NCBI GenBank assembly: GCA_903871735.1
Contig: CAIQHU010000071.1
Location: forward strand, 25,474 to 89,473
Source: an uncultured beta proteobacterium
GTDB lineage: Bacteria; Pseudomonadota; Gammaproteobacteria; Burkholderiales; Burkholderiaceae
Length of the DNA stretch: 64,000 nt
Direction of reading: 5' to 3'
Shown here: positions 1 to 11,991 of the stretch, one piece after another
Layout: the number at the start of each line of letters is the position of its first letter
Numbering within the stretch: position 1 is the first letter of the stretch
Notes under the pieces: generated by a model
What the model was told of the DNA's origin: nothing
The model's input: the letters and a program-made list of their open reading frames with translations, nothing else
Database searches by the model: none
Translations under genes and position numbers: made by a program

Positions 1-2
1 TA

Positions 3-797
3 CTACCCTTTCAGGGTCAGGTTTAGCTGCTCATCACCTTGACTAGGTTCTAATAAACTCTTTTTCTTTTTGGAAGATACTTTCTTGGCCGCTCGACCAG
101 TCTGGGGTATCGCTTTTTGAGCTGCTAACAACGCTAATTTAGCAGCGGACTGTTCGGCTGATCGCCTACTCGCACCATCTCCAAAGACATGAATCTGCAA
201 ACTATCTACAACACACTCTACTTCAAAACGTTGATTGTGCGCCACACCGGTCGTCGCTGTGACTGTATACACCGGCAGAGGCAATTGATGCCCCTGTAAA
301 TACTCCTGTAAGAGTGTCTTATCGTCTTTACCTAATTTTCTTGGATCAACATTTTCTAAAATTTGCGCGTACAGTTTTCTTAGAATCACACGTACACCTT
401 CAAAACCCGCTTCAATAAAAATCGCCGCAATGATGGCCTCTAGAGTATCTGCCAAAATAGATGGCCTACGAAAGCCGCCACTCTTTAATTCGCCCTCACC
501 TAGGCGTAAGTAATCCGACAAAGATAAACTCTGCGCTATTTCATATAAAGCCTGTTGCTTCACTAAATTAGCGCGTACCCTGGATAAGTCACCCTCATCT
601 AAATCGTTAAATTTCTCAAATAAAATTTCCGCCACAATACAATTTAAAATAGAATCCCCCAAAAACTCTAAGCGTTCATTATTTTTCTTGCCATGGCTGC
701 GATGCGTCAAAGCCTGCATCAATAACTCAGGTTTGATAAATCGATAATTTAAACGCTCTTGCAAAAGCGTAGTATCAATTGTAATTCGGCCACCCAT
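3..797 (-). CDS. rnc: Ribonuclease III
   Basis: 264 aa ORF; RNase III signature [13 protein letters not shown] plus C-terminal dsRBD; next to lepB/lepA. Confidence 0.96.
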   Translation of the reverse strand: MGGRITIDTTLLQERLNYRFIKPELLMQALTHRSHGKKNNERLEFLGDSILNCIVAEILFEKFNDLDEGDLSRVRANLVKQQALYEIAQSLSLSDYLRLGEGELKSGGFRRPSILADTLEAIIAAIFIEAGFEGVRVILRKLYAQILENVDPRKLGKDDKTLLQEYLQGHQLPLPVYTVTATTGVAHNQRFEVECVVDSLQIHVFGDGASRRSAEQSAAKLALLAAQKAIPQTGRAAKKVSSKKKKSLLEPSQGDEQLNLTLKG

Positions 798-799
798 AG

Positions 800-1681
800 T
801 TATTTAAAACTACCGATGCGTTTAAAGTCACTAAAGTTGAGCCAAACAAAAAATGCTCGCCCAACTAAATTCTTCTCAGGTACAAATCCCCAATATCGAG
901 AATCCAAGCTATTATCCCGATTATCACCCATCATAAAATAATGCCCACTGGGCACCTTACAAGTAAAGCCAGTATAGGAATACTGACAATTTTCCATATT
1001 TTCAAAAGGCGGCTCCGGATAAAAATTACTCGCAAAACCACCCGAGCGCTGCGGATCATTTTCAATCGTATGTGCCGTACCGCCTAAGCTCATCGGGGAT
1101 GTTTCAAGCCACTGCGTTGCTTGTAATGGCTTTTGAGCAAACTGCTGCATCAATTGGGTTTGCTCTATTTCGCCAACCGGCGCAACATAAGGCACCGACT
1201 GGTAAGTCAATGCTATTCCATTCACCGTCAAACGCTTATCGCGATATTCAACAACGTCTCCAGGCACACCAACCACCCGTTTGATGTAATCAACCGACTC
1301 GTCCACCGGATACCGAAAGACAACTACATCACCACGTTTTGGCTCGCCTACCTCAATGATTTTTTTATTAACCACCGGAAATCGAACTCCGTATGTAAAT
1401 TTATTCACTAAAATAAAATCACCAATCTGTAAGGTCGGTATCATCGAGCCCGAAGGAATCTTAAATGGCTCAAACAAAAACGACCGTAATACAAAGATAA
1501 ACGCAATAATTGGGAATAAATCCGCCGTAAACTCCAACCAGATGGGGCGCTTTTGAATCCCTAATGCGCGGTGCCTCTTGGCTAAAAAAAGTTTGTCAAT
1601 CACCCAAATCAAACCGCAAAAAACAAATAAAAATAATAAAATCTTCGCAAAATGCTGGCCAATATTCGCCCAAATACTCAT
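800..1681 (-). CDS. lepB: Signal peptidase I
   Basis: N-terminal TM segments, PSGSMIPTL catalytic Ser motif, [14 protein letters not shown] box. Confidence 0.96.
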   Translation of the reverse strand: MSIWANIGQHFAKILLFLFVFCGLIWVIDKLFLAKRHRALGIQKRPIWLEFTADLFPIIAFIFVLRSFLFEPFKIPSGSMIPTLQIGDFILVNKFTYGVRFPVVNKKIIEVGEPKRGDVVVFRYPVDESVDYIKRVVGVPGDVVEYRDKRLTVNGIALTYQSVPYVAPVGEIEQTQLMQQFAQKPLQATQWLETSPMSLGGTAHTIENDPQRSGGFASNFYPEPPFENMENCQYSYTGFTCKVPSGHYFMMGDNRDNSLDSRYWGFVPEKNLVGRAFFVWLNFSDFKRIGSFK

Positions 1682-3486
1682 TTATCCTCCACCTGTAATA
1701 TCGCTAAAAATGCCTCTTGCGGAATCTCCACGTTGCCAATTTGTTTCATGCGCTTCTTACCCGCTTTTTGTTTTTCTAATAACTTACGTTTGCGCGAGAT
1801 GTCGCCACCATAGCACTTTGCTAAAACATTTTTACGTAAGGCCTTGACGTTTTCTCTAGCAATAATGCCGCTCCCAATCGCCGCCTGAATCGCCACATCA
1901 AACATCTGTCTAGGGATAATCTCACGCATCTTAGAAACCACCTCTCGGCCACGATACTGACTATTACTGCGATGCACAATAATCGATAAGGCATCGACCT
2001 TATCGCCATTAATTAAAATATCCACCTTCACTACATCCGATGGGCGATATTCTTTGAACTCATAATCCATCGAAGCATATCCCCGCGAAATCGATTTCAG
2101 GCGATCAAAAAAATCCATCACAATCTCAGCCATCGGGATTTCATAGGTCAATTGCACCTGCCGACCCAAATATTGCATATTGGTCTGCACCCCACGCTTG
2201 CCAGTGCATAAGGTAATGACTGCGCCCACATACTCCTGGGGCATGTATAAATTCACAACGACAATCGGCTCTAAAACGTTTGCAATCTTACTAGGCTCTG
2301 GCATCTTGGACGGGTTATCAACCGTTACCTTGCTTTGATCACTTAACTCGACTTGGTAAACCACCGTCGGGGCCGTCGTAATTAAATCCATGTCAAACTC
2401 GCGCTCCAAACGCTCTTGCACAATTTCCATATGCAATAAACCTAAAAAACCACAACGAAAACCAAAGCCCAAGGCCTGAGAAACTTCTGGCTCGTACTGT
2501 AAAGAGGCATCATTTAATTTGAGTTTTTCTAAGGACTCGCGTAAGGCTTCATACTGATTAGCTTCCACGGGATATAAACCCGCAAAGACCTGTGGCTTGA
2601 CTTCTTTAAATCCTGGTAAAGGCTCAAGCGCCGGAACTCGGCCTTGCTGACCTGGGGCGTGCGTGATCGTATCACCTACTTTGGCAGCCTTTAACTCTTT
2701 AATACCGGCAATGATGAAGCCAACCTGGCCAGCACACAGTTCTGCTCGATCAATCGATTTTGGTGTAAAAACCCCAACATGGTCCACTAAATGCGACGAG
2801 CCATTGGCCATCAACACAATACGATCTTTGGGGCGTAAGGTACCATTCTTGATGCGAACCAACATCACCACACCAACATAATTATCAAACCAAGAGTCGA
2901 CTAATAAAGCCTGCAATGGCGCACTCGGATCTCCAATCGGCGCCGGCACGCAAGCAATTAAACGCTCAATGACATCCGCTACGCCAAGGCCAGTCTTGGC
3001 TGAACAAGTGACAGCGTCCGTAGCATCAATCCCAATAATGTCCTCAATCTCTTGACTCGCTTTGATCGGGTCGGCTGAGGGTAAATCAATTTTATTGAGC
3101 ACTGGTACTACTTCAACACCTAATTCAATAGCGGTGTAGCAGTTCGCAACGGTCTGCGCCTCAACCCCTTGACTGGCATCAACAACCAATAAAGCACCTT
3201 CACATGCCGATAAAGAGCGACTCACCTCGTACGAAAAATCTACGTGGCCTGGGGTATCTATCAAATTTAAATGATATAACTGCCCATCCCGGGCTTTATA
3301 ACTCAAAGCCGCTGTCTGAGCCTTAATCGTTATCCCGCGCTCTTTTTCAATATCCATCGAGTCGAGCACTTGCTCTTGCATTTCGCGGTCAGACAAACCC
3401 CCACATAATTGAATAATGCGATCTGCTAAGGTCGATTTGCCATGATCAATATGGGCGATGATAGAAAAGTTTCGTATTTGTTTCAT
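1678..3486 (-). CDS. lepA: Elongation factor 4 (LepA GTPase)
   Basis: [23 protein letters not shown] start inside the 1678..3510 ORF; full-length LepA; 4 bp overlap with lepB. Confidence 0.97.
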   Translation of the reverse strand: MKQIRNFSIIAHIDHGKSTLADRIIQLCGGLSDREMQEQVLDSMDIEKERGITIKAQTAALSYKARDGQLYHLNLIDTPGHVDFSYEVSRSLSACEGALLVVDASQGVEAQTVANCYTAIELGVEVVPVLNKIDLPSADPIKASQEIEDIIGIDATDAVTCSAKTGLGVADVIERLIACVPAPIGDPSAPLQALLVDSWFDNYVGVVMLVRIKNGTLRPKDRIVLMANGSSHLVDHVGVFTPKSIDRAELCAGQVGFIIAGIKELKAAKVGDTITHAPGQQGRVPALEPLPGFKEVKPQVFAGLYPVEANQYEALRESLEKLKLNDASLQYEPEVSQALGFGFRCGFLGLLHMEIVQERLEREFDMDLITTAPTVVYQVELSDQSKVTVDNPSKMPEPSKIANVLEPIVVVNLYMPQEYVGAVITLCTGKRGVQTNMQYLGRQVQLTYEIPMAEIVMDFFDRLKSISRGYASMDYEFKEYRPSDVVKVDILINGDKVDALSIIVHRSNSQYRGREVVSKMREIIPRQMFDVAIQAAIGSGIIARENVKALRKNVLAKCYGGDISRKRKLLEKQKAGKKRMKQIGNVEIPQEAFLAILQVEDK

Positions 3487-3549
3487 GAATTCCTTTAAAC
3501 GGCTTGCCACAACACAACACCATATTGGGCTGCAATAAGACGTCTAAGG

Positions 3550-4746
3550 TTATTGTAATGGTTTACTACGTGGCGGCTCTATCTCCACAACCATGACATT
3601 TACCTCACGGTTGCTGCCTTTGCGCCAAACTTGTAATCTGGCACGCGAACCAGGTCTAATTTCACTAATCGCGCGGGTTAAATCAACGCCCCGCTCGATC
3701 TCTTTTTCGTTAATCTTCGTGATGACATCACCTACCTCTAAGCCTGCTAAGGCTGCTGGAGCGCCTTGCTCAACCGCTCGAATTAACACACCTCGCCGAC
3801 CAACGAAATTAATACTCTCAGCTAACTCCTTGGTAAGCTCAGTAATAGTCACCCCAATTCGGCCTCGAACAATCCGTCCATTAACCTTTAACTGCTCAGA
3901 AATACGGATCGCTTCATCGATCGGAATAGCAAAGGAAATACCCATGTACCCGCCCGATTTACTATATATCTGTGAGTTAATCCCAATAACCTCGCCCCGC
4001 GTATTGATCAGCGGCCCGCCAGAATTTCCCGGATTGATCGCTACATCCGTCTGTATAAAGGGCGTAATGCTATCGTTAGTCTCGCGTCCCTTAGCAGATA
4101 CGATCCCGGCTGTTACAGTATTATCAAGCCCAAACGGCGACCCAATCGCTAAAACCCACTCACCAACCCGCACTCGAGAGGAATCCCCAACGGGTAACTT
4201 CGGTAAATTACTGGCCTCAATTTTTACTAAGGCAACATCTGTCCGAGGGTCTGAGCCAATCAACTTGGCCTTAAACTCGCGCTTGTCGGTCAGAGTGACA
4301 TAAATCGTCGTTGCCCCTTCAATCACATGGGCGTTAGTCAGAATATAACCATTTGAGTCCATGATAAAACCCGAACCAGTCCCCCGATTTTGTTCTTGAG
4401 ACTGCCCCCCCGGTGGTTGCCCTTTGGGTGGGGGACTTGGATTGGGTTGCGCTGGCAATGGAATTCCAAAAAAACGCCTTAAAAACTCTGCCTGATCTTG
4501 CGGGGTGATGTTCGAAGGCATCTGATAAACCGCAACTTTTTCCGTCGTCCGGATGTTGACAACTGCTGGACTAGCTTTTTCTACTAAGTCTGCAAAATCA
4601 GGAAAACGCCTAAAATTAAGGCTATTGGGATTATTCTGGTTATTCACATCAAGCTGGGCCAAAACAGGCATAGCCCCAGCAAAAAATAGCAGTGCCGTAC
4701 AAAAAGCAAGTCGCAACGGACTATACAGCCAGTCAGAGAGTTTCAT
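3550..4746 (-). CDS. DegQ/MucD-type periplasmic serine endoprotease
   Basis: Signal peptide, trypsin-like core with TNAHVI, DVALVKI and NPGNSGGPL, C-terminal PDZ region. Confidence 0.93.
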   Translation of the reverse strand: MKLSDWLYSPLRLAFCTALLFFAGAMPVLAQLDVNNQNNPNSLNFRRFPDFADLVEKASPAVVNIRTTEKVAVYQMPSNITPQDQAEFLRRFFGIPLPAQPNPSPPPKGQPPGGQSQEQNRGTGSGFIMDSNGYILTNAHVIEGATTIYVTLTDKREFKAKLIGSDPRTDVALVKIEASNLPKLPVGDSSRVRVGEWVLAIGSPFGLDNTVTAGIVSAKGRETNDSITPFIQTDVAINPGNSGGPLINTRGEVIGINSQIYSKSGGYMGISFAIPIDEAIRISEQLKVNGRIVRGRIGVTITELTKELAESINFVGRRGVLIRAVEQGAPAALAGLEVGDVITKINEKEIERGVDLTRAISEIRPGSRARLQVWRKGSNREVNVMVVEIEPPRSKPLQ

Positions 4747-4791
4747 AAAAAAAGATTTGATAGCGTGAATAATTAAAATAAAGATTCTATT

Positions 4792-6036
4792 TTAAATTCT
4801 TTTGAACACTAGCGTGCCATTCGTCCCACCAAAGCCGAAATTGTTTTTAACTGCAATATCCATCTGGACGTCTCTTGCCTCATTGGCACAGTAATCTAAG
4901 TCACATTCTGGGTCTTGATTAAAGATGTTCATCGTCGGTGGAGACTTTTGATGGTACAAGGATAAGACTGTAATCACCGACTCTAAGCCACCCGCACCGC
5001 CCAACAAATGCCCAGTCATCGACTTCGTAGAGTTCACAATCATCTTTTTTGCGTGCGAACCAAAAGCGGCTTTAATAGCCTCAGTCTCGTTCTTATCCCC
5101 TAAAGGGGTAGATGTTCCGTGGGCGTTAATGTATCCCACTTGGTCAGAATTAATACCGCCATCTTTAAGTGCATTAACCATACACCGCTTAGGGCCTTCC
5201 ATGTTCGGCGCTGTCATATGATAGGCATCACCACTCATGCCAAAACCAATTAACTCTGCATAAATACGAGCGCCCCTTGCTGCAGCATGCTCATACTCCT
5301 CTAAAACCATGACGCCACCACCCTCACCAAGAACGAAACCGTCCCGATCTCTGTCCCAAGGCCTTGATGCAGTTGTCGGGTCATCATTGCGCATAGATAG
5401 CGCCCGAGCCGCTGCAAATCCACCAATCCCTAAAGGTGAGATCGTCGACTCCGCACCACCCGCTAGCATCACATCGGCATCACCATACTGAATTAAGCGG
5501 GCAGCTAAACCAATACTGTGTAGGCCAGTCGTGCAAGCAGTAACCGCCGCTAAATTAGGCCCTTGCAAATTGAGGTTAATACTTAAATGCCCAGAAATCA
5601 TATTAATAATTGATCCAGGAACAAAAAAAGGTGAAATACGCCGAGCACCCCGCGTGGTGTAATCCTGATGCGTGGCTTCAATCATTGGTAAACCACCAAT
5701 GCCTGAACCAACCATCACCCCAACCCGTTGCGTATTTTCTTCAGAGATCACAAGGCCGCTATCAGCAAAGGCTTGAGTCCCAGCGGCAATTCCAAAATGG
5801 ATAAAACTATCCATGTGGCGCGCTTCTTTAGCAGAAATGTAGTCCTCGATTTGAAAGTCTTTGACCTCACCACCGAATTGAACTGATAAACCCTGCGGAT
5901 CAAACTTGGTTAAATTGGCTATCCCAGACTTACCAGCTAACAAATTTTCCCAAGCGATACCAACTTGGTTACCAACAGGACTAACTAATCCTAAACCAGT
6001 GATTACTACCCGGCGTTGGCCTCTTGCGTAAGACAC
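4792..6036 (-). CDS. fabF: Beta-ketoacyl-ACP synthase II
   Basis: KAS II with ACTTGLHSIG, NAHGTSTPLGD, NSTKSMTGHLLGGAG motifs; fab cluster context. Confidence 0.97.
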   Translation of the reverse strand: MSYARGQRRVVITGLGLVSPVGNQVGIAWENLLAGKSGIANLTKFDPQGLSVQFGGEVKDFQIEDYISAKEARHMDSFIHFGIAAGTQAFADSGLVISEENTQRVGVMVGSGIGGLPMIEATHQDYTTRGARRISPFFVPGSIINMISGHLSINLNLQGPNLAAVTACTTGLHSIGLAARLIQYGDADVMLAGGAESTISPLGIGGFAAARALSMRNDDPTTASRPWDRDRDGFVLGEGGGVMVLEEYEHAAARGARIYAELIGFGMSGDAYHMTAPNMEGPKRCMVNALKDGGINSDQVGYINAHGTSTPLGDKNETEAIKAAFGSHAKKMIVNSTKSMTGHLLGGAGGLESVITVLSLYHQKSPPTMNIFNQDPECDLDYCANEARDVQMDIAVKNNFGFGGTNGTLVFKRI

Positions 6037-6041
6037 TGAAC

Positions 6042-6281
6042 TTAGCCTTGAGCTTTCGAAGTTGCAAAATCAATTGCTAATTGCACAGTAGTAATTTTTT
6101 CAGCCTCTTCGTCAGGAATTTCAATTCCAAACTCATCTTCTAAAGCCATTACTAATTCAACAGTATCAAGCGAATCCGCGCCAAGATCATTGACGAATGA
6201 AGATTCGTTTTTAATCTCTGCATCTGTGACTCCTAACTGCTCAGCCACAATTTTCTTAACGCGTTGTTCAATATTGTCCAT
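6042..6281 (-). CDS. acpP: Acyl carrier protein
   Basis: 79 aa with [16 protein letters not shown] phosphopantetheine site. Confidence 0.98.
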   Translation of the reverse strand: MDNIEQRVKKIVAEQLGVTDAEIKNESSFVNDLGADSLDTVELVMALEDEFGIEIPDEEAEKITTVQLAIDFATSKAQG

Positions 6282-6337
6282 CTGTTCCCTCCAAGGGCGT
6301 TGTTAAATTAAAAGTATTTTATCAGTATCGGGAGTTC

Positions 6338-7096
6338 TTATGCGAGATATAAACCGCCATTCACGTGCAAAGTAGCTCCAGTGATATATCCTGCCTGACT
6401 AGAAGCTAAAAAACATACCGCCTGAGCAACATCGAGTGGGGTTCCTAAACGACCCAAAGGAATGTTGATTTTTAAGGCATTTTGCTGATCTTCGGATAAT
6501 TCACGTGTCATATCCGTGTCAATAAAACCCGGTGCAACACAGTTTACCGTGATATTTCTGCTACCAATTTCCCGAGCTAAAGCGCGACTCATGCCAGCTA
6601 CCCCAGCTTTGGCTGCGGCGTAATTTGCCTGCCCAGCATTGCCCATATGACCAACAATTGAGGTTACATGCACGATTCTGCCACCCTTAGCCTTCATCAT
6701 AGGCCTTAAAACAGCCCGCGATAGCCGAAATACGGCACTTAAGTTGGTGTCAATTACGCAATCCCAGTCTGAATCCTTCATACGCATCGCTAATTGATCA
6801 CGCGTGATCCCAGCATTATTCACCAGGACGTTTAAACCACCGTGCTCTTTCACAACCTCTTCAATAATCGCCTCACAAGCCTTGGGATCATTGACGTTCA
6901 AAACGAGTCCTCGCCCTGCAACCGCAACCGAAGAACTGGCTGCTAGCGCCTGGGTAATTCCCTGCGCACCTTGCTCGGTAGTGGCTGTACCAATCACGAA
7001 GCCACCTTGCTCAGCAAAGTTTTTGGCAATCGCCTGGCCAATACCACGCGAGGCTCCTGTTACTAATATGATCTGGTCTTGAAATAATGTTGTCAT
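6338..7096 (-). CDS. fabG: 3-oxoacyl-ACP reductase
   Basis: SDR fold: TGASRGIG, NNAGITRD, YxxxK; fab cluster. Confidence 0.96.
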   Translation of the reverse strand: MTTLFQDQIILVTGASRGIGQAIAKNFAEQGGFVIGTATTEQGAQGITQALAASSSVAVAGRGLVLNVNDPKACEAIIEEVVKEHGGLNVLVNNAGITRDQLAMRMKDSDWDCVIDTNLSAVFRLSRAVLRPMMKAKGGRIVHVTSIVGHMGNAGQANYAAAKAGVAGMSRALAREIGSRNITVNCVAPGFIDTDMTRELSEDQQNALKINIPLGRLGTPLDVAQAVCFLASSQAGYITGATLHVNGGLYLA

Positions 7097-7153
7097 CAGT
7101 TTCTCTGGCTTATCTGTTGTTTATCGTTGTTTCTTATTGTTTTTCAGGAGTAA

Positions 7154-8104
7154 TTAATGCTCTTGTAATTCACCAAGCACCTGAGTAATTGACTCAGGAC
7201 TAGAAATACCCAAAATGCGTACCTGACTATCAATCCGCTTAACCATACCAGCCAAAACTTTACCCGGGCCGCATTCAACAATATGCGTCACACCCAGCTC
7301 TATCATCAACTGGATAATCTGTACCCAGCGCACCGGTGCATAAGCCTGTCTCGTTAAGGCCTCTTTAATTGCGACTGAGTCCGACAAAATACTCACATCG
7401 ACATTATTAATCACCTCGATCTGCGGGGTAGATAATTCAATATCACCCAAATACTCCTGCAAACGTATCGCTGCAGGTTGAAGTAACGAAGAATGAAAAG
7501 GCGCAGAAACTGCCAAAGGTACTGCCATTTTGGCGCCAGCAGGCTTAGCCATCGCGCAAGCTGTCTCTACCCCGCTCTTGGACCCCGCAATCACAACTTG
7601 ACTTGGCGCATTGAAGTTTACCGCCTCAACCACCGACCCAGATACACTCGCCGCCTCTTGACAAAGTCGAATCACCGCTGCGTCGTCTAAACCGACAATA
7701 GCTGCCATCCCACCAGAACCTACTGGAACCGCCTCCTGCATCGCCTGAGCTCTAAATCGGACCAAAGGCACAGCATCTGCAAATCGCAGCGACTTGGCCA
7801 CCACGTAAGCTGAATACTCGCCTAAACTATGACCCGCCAAAATCTTGGGAATCGGCCCCCCGGCCGCAATCCAAGCACGATAAATCGCAATCGCTGCCGT
7901 AAGCATCACCGGCTGGGTATTCTCTGTTAGCGCAAGTTGCTCGGCTGGCCCCTGATGAATCAGCTGAGCGAGATCTTGCCCAAGCGATTCTGAAGCCTCT
8001 TTCAAAGTATCTTGAACCAAGACGTTTTGCGCAAAGGAGTCAAGCATTCCAACCGCTTGGGAACCTTGACCTGGAAAAATAAATGCAATGTGTTTTTTCA
8101 TCAA
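7154..8104 (-). CDS. fabD: Malonyl-CoA:ACP transacylase
   Basis: FPGQGSQ, GHSLGEYSA motifs; fab cluster. Confidence 0.97.
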   Translation of the reverse strand: MMKKHIAFIFPGQGSQAVGMLDSFAQNVLVQDTLKEASESLGQDLAQLIHQGPAEQLALTENTQPVMLTAAIAIYRAWIAAGGPIPKILAGHSLGEYSAYVVAKSLRFADAVPLVRFRAQAMQEAVPVGSGGMAAIVGLDDAAVIRLCQEAASVSGSVVEAVNFNAPSQVVIAGSKSGVETACAMAKPAGAKMAVPLAVSAPFHSSLLQPAAIRLQEYLGDIELSTPQIEVINNVDVSILSDSVAIKEALTRQAYAPVRWVQIIQLMIELGVTHIVECGPGKVLAGMVKRIDSQVRILGISSPESITQVLGELQEH

Positions 8105-8185
8105 TGATTTGGTCTATTTTTAAGCTATTTTGGACTAATTAGAGTGCCGTACAAAGTAAGCCAAAACCGATTCAATAAGTCAGTT

Positions 8186-9184
8186 TTAGTACCGCACACA
8201 CGCAGCCCCCCAAGTAAATCCCCCACCAACCCCTTCTAAGAGTAAGTTCTGCCCACGCAGAACTTTGCCACTACGGATCCCGTCATCTAATGCCAACGGT
8301 ATCGAGGCCGCCGAAGTGTTGCCTTGCTGACCTAAAGTGACAAGCACTCGCTCATTGGCAATGCCAAGTTTTTTCGCAGTACCTTCCATAATCCGAATGT
8401 TCGCTTGATGCGGTACTAACCAGTCAATTTGATTGGCCACTAAACCAGCTTTTTCTAAAGCCTCTAAGCCAACCTGCTCCAATACCTTGACGGCTAATTT
8501 AAATACCGCTTGACCGTCCATCGTCAAAAACCCTGAACCGGCTACGCGGCCGTCGACTACTTGCCCAGGTATACATAAAATATCGCGATATTTACCGTCC
8601 GCATGCAAAGCCGAACTGAGGATGCCAGGCGTATTCGACGCCTCTAAAATAACTGCCCCCGCACCATCTCCAAACAAAACACACGTAGCGCGATCTTGAA
8701 AATCGAGAATACGGGAAAACACCTCGGCGCCAATCACCAAAACCCGCCCATGGGCTCCGGTCTGTATTAAGGAGTCTGCCAAATGTAAGCCATAAATAAA
8801 CCCCGAACATACTGCCTGAATATCAAAGGCCGCACATTGGGTTTGAATTCCTAATTTTTGTTGAACAACGCACGCTGTACTCGGAAAACCTCCTAAATAA
8901 TCGGGCGTAGAAGTGGCTAAGATAATTAAATCAATATCTCCAGCAACTAAACCAGCAGCATCTAAAGCACGCTGGGCAGAAATTACCGCTAAATCACTGG
9001 TTTGCTCTGCAGAAGAAGCAAAATGCCTCGCAGAAATACCACTCCGAGAAAAAATCCACTCGTCACTTGTCTCAATACCACTAAGCTTTAATTGCTGAGC
9101 TAACTCAAAATTATCAACTCGCCGGATTGGAAGATAACTCCCCGTGCCAATAATCCGAGCAAATTTTCTTTGGGATAGATTCAT
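8186..9184 (-). CDS. fabH: Beta-ketoacyl-ACP synthase III
   Basis: KAS III fold with DIQAVCSGF and HQAN motifs; fab cluster. Confidence 0.97.
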   Translation of the reverse strand: MNLSQRKFARIIGTGSYLPIRRVDNFELAQQLKLSGIETSDEWIFSRSGISARHFASSAEQTSDLAVISAQRALDAAGLVAGDIDLIILATSTPDYLGGFPSTACVVQQKLGIQTQCAAFDIQAVCSGFIYGLHLADSLIQTGAHGRVLVIGAEVFSRILDFQDRATCVLFGDGAGAVILEASNTPGILSSALHADGKYRDILCIPGQVVDGRVAGSGFLTMDGQAVFKLAVKVLEQVGLEALEKAGLVANQIDWLVPHQANIRIMEGTAKKLGIANERVLVTLGQQGNTSAASIPLALDDGIRSGKVLRGQNLLLEGVGGGFTWGAACVRY

Positions 9185-9265
9185 CTTCGACTATCCTCTT
9201 GGGGTGCCCTAGAAAGTCTTGAGGTATTGAGGCGAACTGGCTGATAGAGCCAAAACTTGCGAATA

Positions 9266-10324
9266 TTAATTCGTGGCGACATGATCGACTCTCGAATTAG
9301 TTGTACCCTCCAAGACAAAATCTGCCTGTGCAAAAGCTGCCGCGATCTTATCAACCATCTGATTATTGGCAGCTTCATATGCTCTGTTTAGGGCCATAAA
9401 AAAACCATACCGATCAGCCGAACCGTGACTCTTAATGACTAGCCCACGCAAACCCAGTAACATCGCACCGTTATAACGCCGGTGGTCAGCGCGCTTTTTA
9501 AAACGCAATAAAACAGGTAAGGCTAAAATCGCTAAAAACTTCGTAAATAGTGATCTGCCAAATTCCTCCTTAATCATCTGCGAAATCCAAGTTGCTAAGC
9601 CTTCGCTCGTCTTCAGCGCAACATTACCGACAAAACCGTCACAAACAACTACATCGGTGGTGCCTTTAAAAATATCATTGCCTTCAACATTGCCAACAAA
9701 ATTTAATTGACTCTGCCTGAGTAACTCACCAGCTTGCTTGACAACATCGTTGCCTTTGATAACTTCTTCACCAATATTTAATAAACCAATCGTCGGGCGC
9801 TCAATCCCTTGAGTAACGCGCACCATAATATCTGCCATTTGTGCAAACTGCACTAAATGCCAAGGTTCACAATCGGCATTAGCGCCCAGATCTAAAAGAG
9901 TTGTACCAGCAGATTTTTGACTTGGCATGCGCGCGGCAATGGCAGGTCGATCGATCCCTTCTAAGGTTTTTAGAACGTAACGCGAAATAGCCATTAATGC
10001 TCCAGTATTCCCAGAAGAAACGACTGCATCAGCCACCCGATCCTTGACCTGCTCAATAGCGACTCGCATTGAAGAATCTTTTTTTCGACGCAAAGCGATT
10101 TCTATCGAGTCATCCGAGTGCACGATTTCCGTAGCTAATAGAACGCGTATCCGAGAACGCAGTTCACTAGCTGCTGTGCTCAGCGCCGCTTCAATGAGAT
10201 CTGGTTTTCCTACAAGAATAATCTGACAGTCTTCATACTCTTTGAGTATGTCTAAACAAGCAGGAACCGTGACTGAAATACCAAAATCACCACCCATTGC
10301 ATCAACAGAGATAGTGACAGTCAT
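9266..10324 (-). CDS. plsX: Phosphate acyltransferase PlsX
   Basis: [14 protein letters not shown] start, [11 protein letters not shown] motif; plsX-rpmF-yceD order. Confidence 0.96.
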   Translation of the reverse strand: MTVTISVDAMGGDFGISVTVPACLDILKEYEDCQIILVGKPDLIEAALSTAASELRSRIRVLLATEIVHSDDSIEIALRRKKDSSMRVAIEQVKDRVADAVVSSGNTGALMAISRYVLKTLEGIDRPAIAARMPSQKSAGTTLLDLGANADCEPWHLVQFAQMADIMVRVTQGIERPTIGLLNIGEEVIKGNDVVKQAGELLRQSQLNFVGNVEGNDIFKGTTDVVVCDGFVGNVALKTSEGLATWISQMIKEEFGRSLFTKFLAILALPVLLRFKKRADHRRYNGAMLLGLRGLVIKSHGSADRYGFFMALNRAYEAANNQMVDKIAAAFAQADFVLEGTTNSRVDHVATN

Positions 10325-10463
10325 TTACTAATCAGTAATACATGAATATTCAGCAACTCACCCCGTCTAAAGCATCCTAAAGACACCTTAGTGGGCATGA
10401 ATTCTTGCAGAGAATCCATCAAATCATTCAAACTAAATTATTCGTGTGAATAAAAAGTGACGA

Positions 10464-10643
10464 TTAATCGTTCTTAGTCTTTACTACCTTACGCCCACGA
10501 TAATAGCCATTCGGGCTAATATGATGACGAAGATGCGTCTCGCCACTCGTTGGCTCAACAGCCAATGAAGGACTGACTAAGAAATCGTGGGATCGGTGCA
10601 TACCACGTTTGGATGGGGATTTTTTATTCTGTTGGACGGCCAT
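10464..10643 (-). CDS. rpmF: 50S ribosomal protein L32
   Basis: [20 protein letters not shown], trimmed to the internal ATG of the 77 aa ORF. Confidence 0.95.
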   Translation of the reverse strand: MAVQQNKKSPSKRGMHRSHDFLVSPSLAVEPTSGETHLRHHISPNGYYRGRKVVKTKND

Positions 10644-10710
10644 ATATGTAACTCCTAAACAATTCATTATCTTAACATGATTTACCCCTGTACCCAAGAG
10701 GAAATTGCGA

Positions 10711-11340
10711 TTATGAGTCTAATTTGAGCTTCTTTAGCCCTAAAAATGGGTTTTTATGGCCTTTTTGCGACTCTATTGGCGCTATTTTTGACTGATCGTC
10801 TACCTCCACCAACGCCCCTGCCGAACTCTTGAATAAGGTACATTCCCCTTGCGAGTGCTTGGGTACCAACGGCAACGCCAATAACACTTCGTCTTCAATA
10901 AGCGCCATTAAATCAAATGTGTCACTCTGGAGCAGTGCATCCTCAACGAAATTATCTATCGGAAAATCCTCAACCTCCTGATGACTCTCTAATAGGACAA
11001 ATTGTGCAGAAATATCAATTTTTTGCAAAAACCCTTCCAAACAACGCTGACATTCTAAATGGAGAGCAGTCCTTATTTTTAGGCGTAAACGATAGTCCGT
11101 ATGTCCGGCAGCCGTATCATCTAACCAGGTGGCAACCTGCCAATCAATACCCGCCTGTTCGGGCGACTTCTTGGTTACCTCTTCCACCGAACCAGGCCAA
11201 ATCTCACTCAAAATCCGTGGAAAATGCTGCAAAGAAAAAAAGCCCTCACCTTGATAAGTCTGACCTGACTTAAAATCAACCTGTCGCAAAGCCGCCTCGC
11301 TGGCATGTAAGATTTGGGTACTACATGGTTTTTGAGACAT
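10711..11340 (-). CDS. YceD/DUF177 family protein
   Basis: ECQRCLEGF Cys-x2-Cys motif; conserved position upstream of rpmF; start taken at internal Met MSQKPCS. Confidence 0.85.
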   Translation of the reverse strand: MSQKPCSTQILHASEAALRQVDFKSGQTYQGEGFFSLQHFPRILSEIWPGSVEEVTKKSPEQAGIDWQVATWLDDTAAGHTDYRLRLKIRTALHLECQRCLEGFLQKIDISAQFVLLESHQEVEDFPIDNFVEDALLQSDTFDLMALIEDEVLLALPLVPKHSQGECTLFKSSAGALVEVDDQSKIAPIESQKGHKNPFLGLKKLKLDS

Positions 11341-11364
11341 ACAATATACCTCACTTGAAAAATA

Positions 11365-11991
11365 ATGAATCAATCACACCCCCTCATTTTAGCCTCCTCC
11401 TCAGTCTACCGAAAAGAGCTCTTAGAACGCCTTCATATTCCCTTTACCACCCTTTCCCCAGATCTGGATGAAACCCCTTTACCCAAAGAGTCCCCCACCG
11501 AGTTAGTCAAACGACTTTCTCTAGCCAAAGCCGCTCGGGTTGGAGATCAAAATCCCTCCGCCTGGGTCATCGGCTCTGACCAAGTGGCTGATTTTGCTGG
11601 TACTGCTATCGGTAAACCAGGTAATTTTTCCAATGCCCTTGCTCAACTTCAAAGCATGCGCGGCCATACCGTGATCTTTCGTACCGGCCTATGCCTGTAT
11701 CAACAACAAACGAGTGCGGTCTTATATGACTGCGTTCATACTGCAGTTACTTTTAGAGAACTCGACGACCAGTTTCTACAAAACTACCTGCTTACCGAAA
11801 AACCCTATGACTGCGCCGGTAGCGCTAAATCCGAAGGTTTAGGTATTAGCCTACTCAGCGCTGTGGAAAGTGTCGACCCAACCGCCCTCATCGGCCTCCC
11901 GCTAATTCGCTTAACGAGTTTTTTGCTGTCTGTCGGATTTAAAATCCCTAGTCATTCCCACACACCATTCAACAGAACTTCCTCCAAATGA
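11365..11991 (+). CDS. Maf-like nucleotide pyrophosphatase
   Basis: LILASSSVYRKELLERL start and SDQVADF motif of the Maf/YceF family. Confidence 0.93.
   Translation: MNQSHPLILASSSVYRKELLERLHIPFTTLSPDLDETPLPKESPTELVKRLSLAKAARVGDQNPSAWVIGSDQVADFAGTAIGKPGNFSNALAQLQSMRGHTVIFRTGLCLYQQQTSAVLYDCVHTAVTFRELDDQFLQNYLLTEKPYDCAGSAKSEGLGISLLSAVESVDPTALIGLPLIRLTSFLLSVGFKIPSHSHTPFNRTSSK

Noticed and set aside
3593-4303. 236 aa + strand ORF antisense to degQ/mucD
   Set aside because: Lies wholly inside a confident protease gene; low-complexity-like composition with no recognisable motifs; typical shadow ORF.
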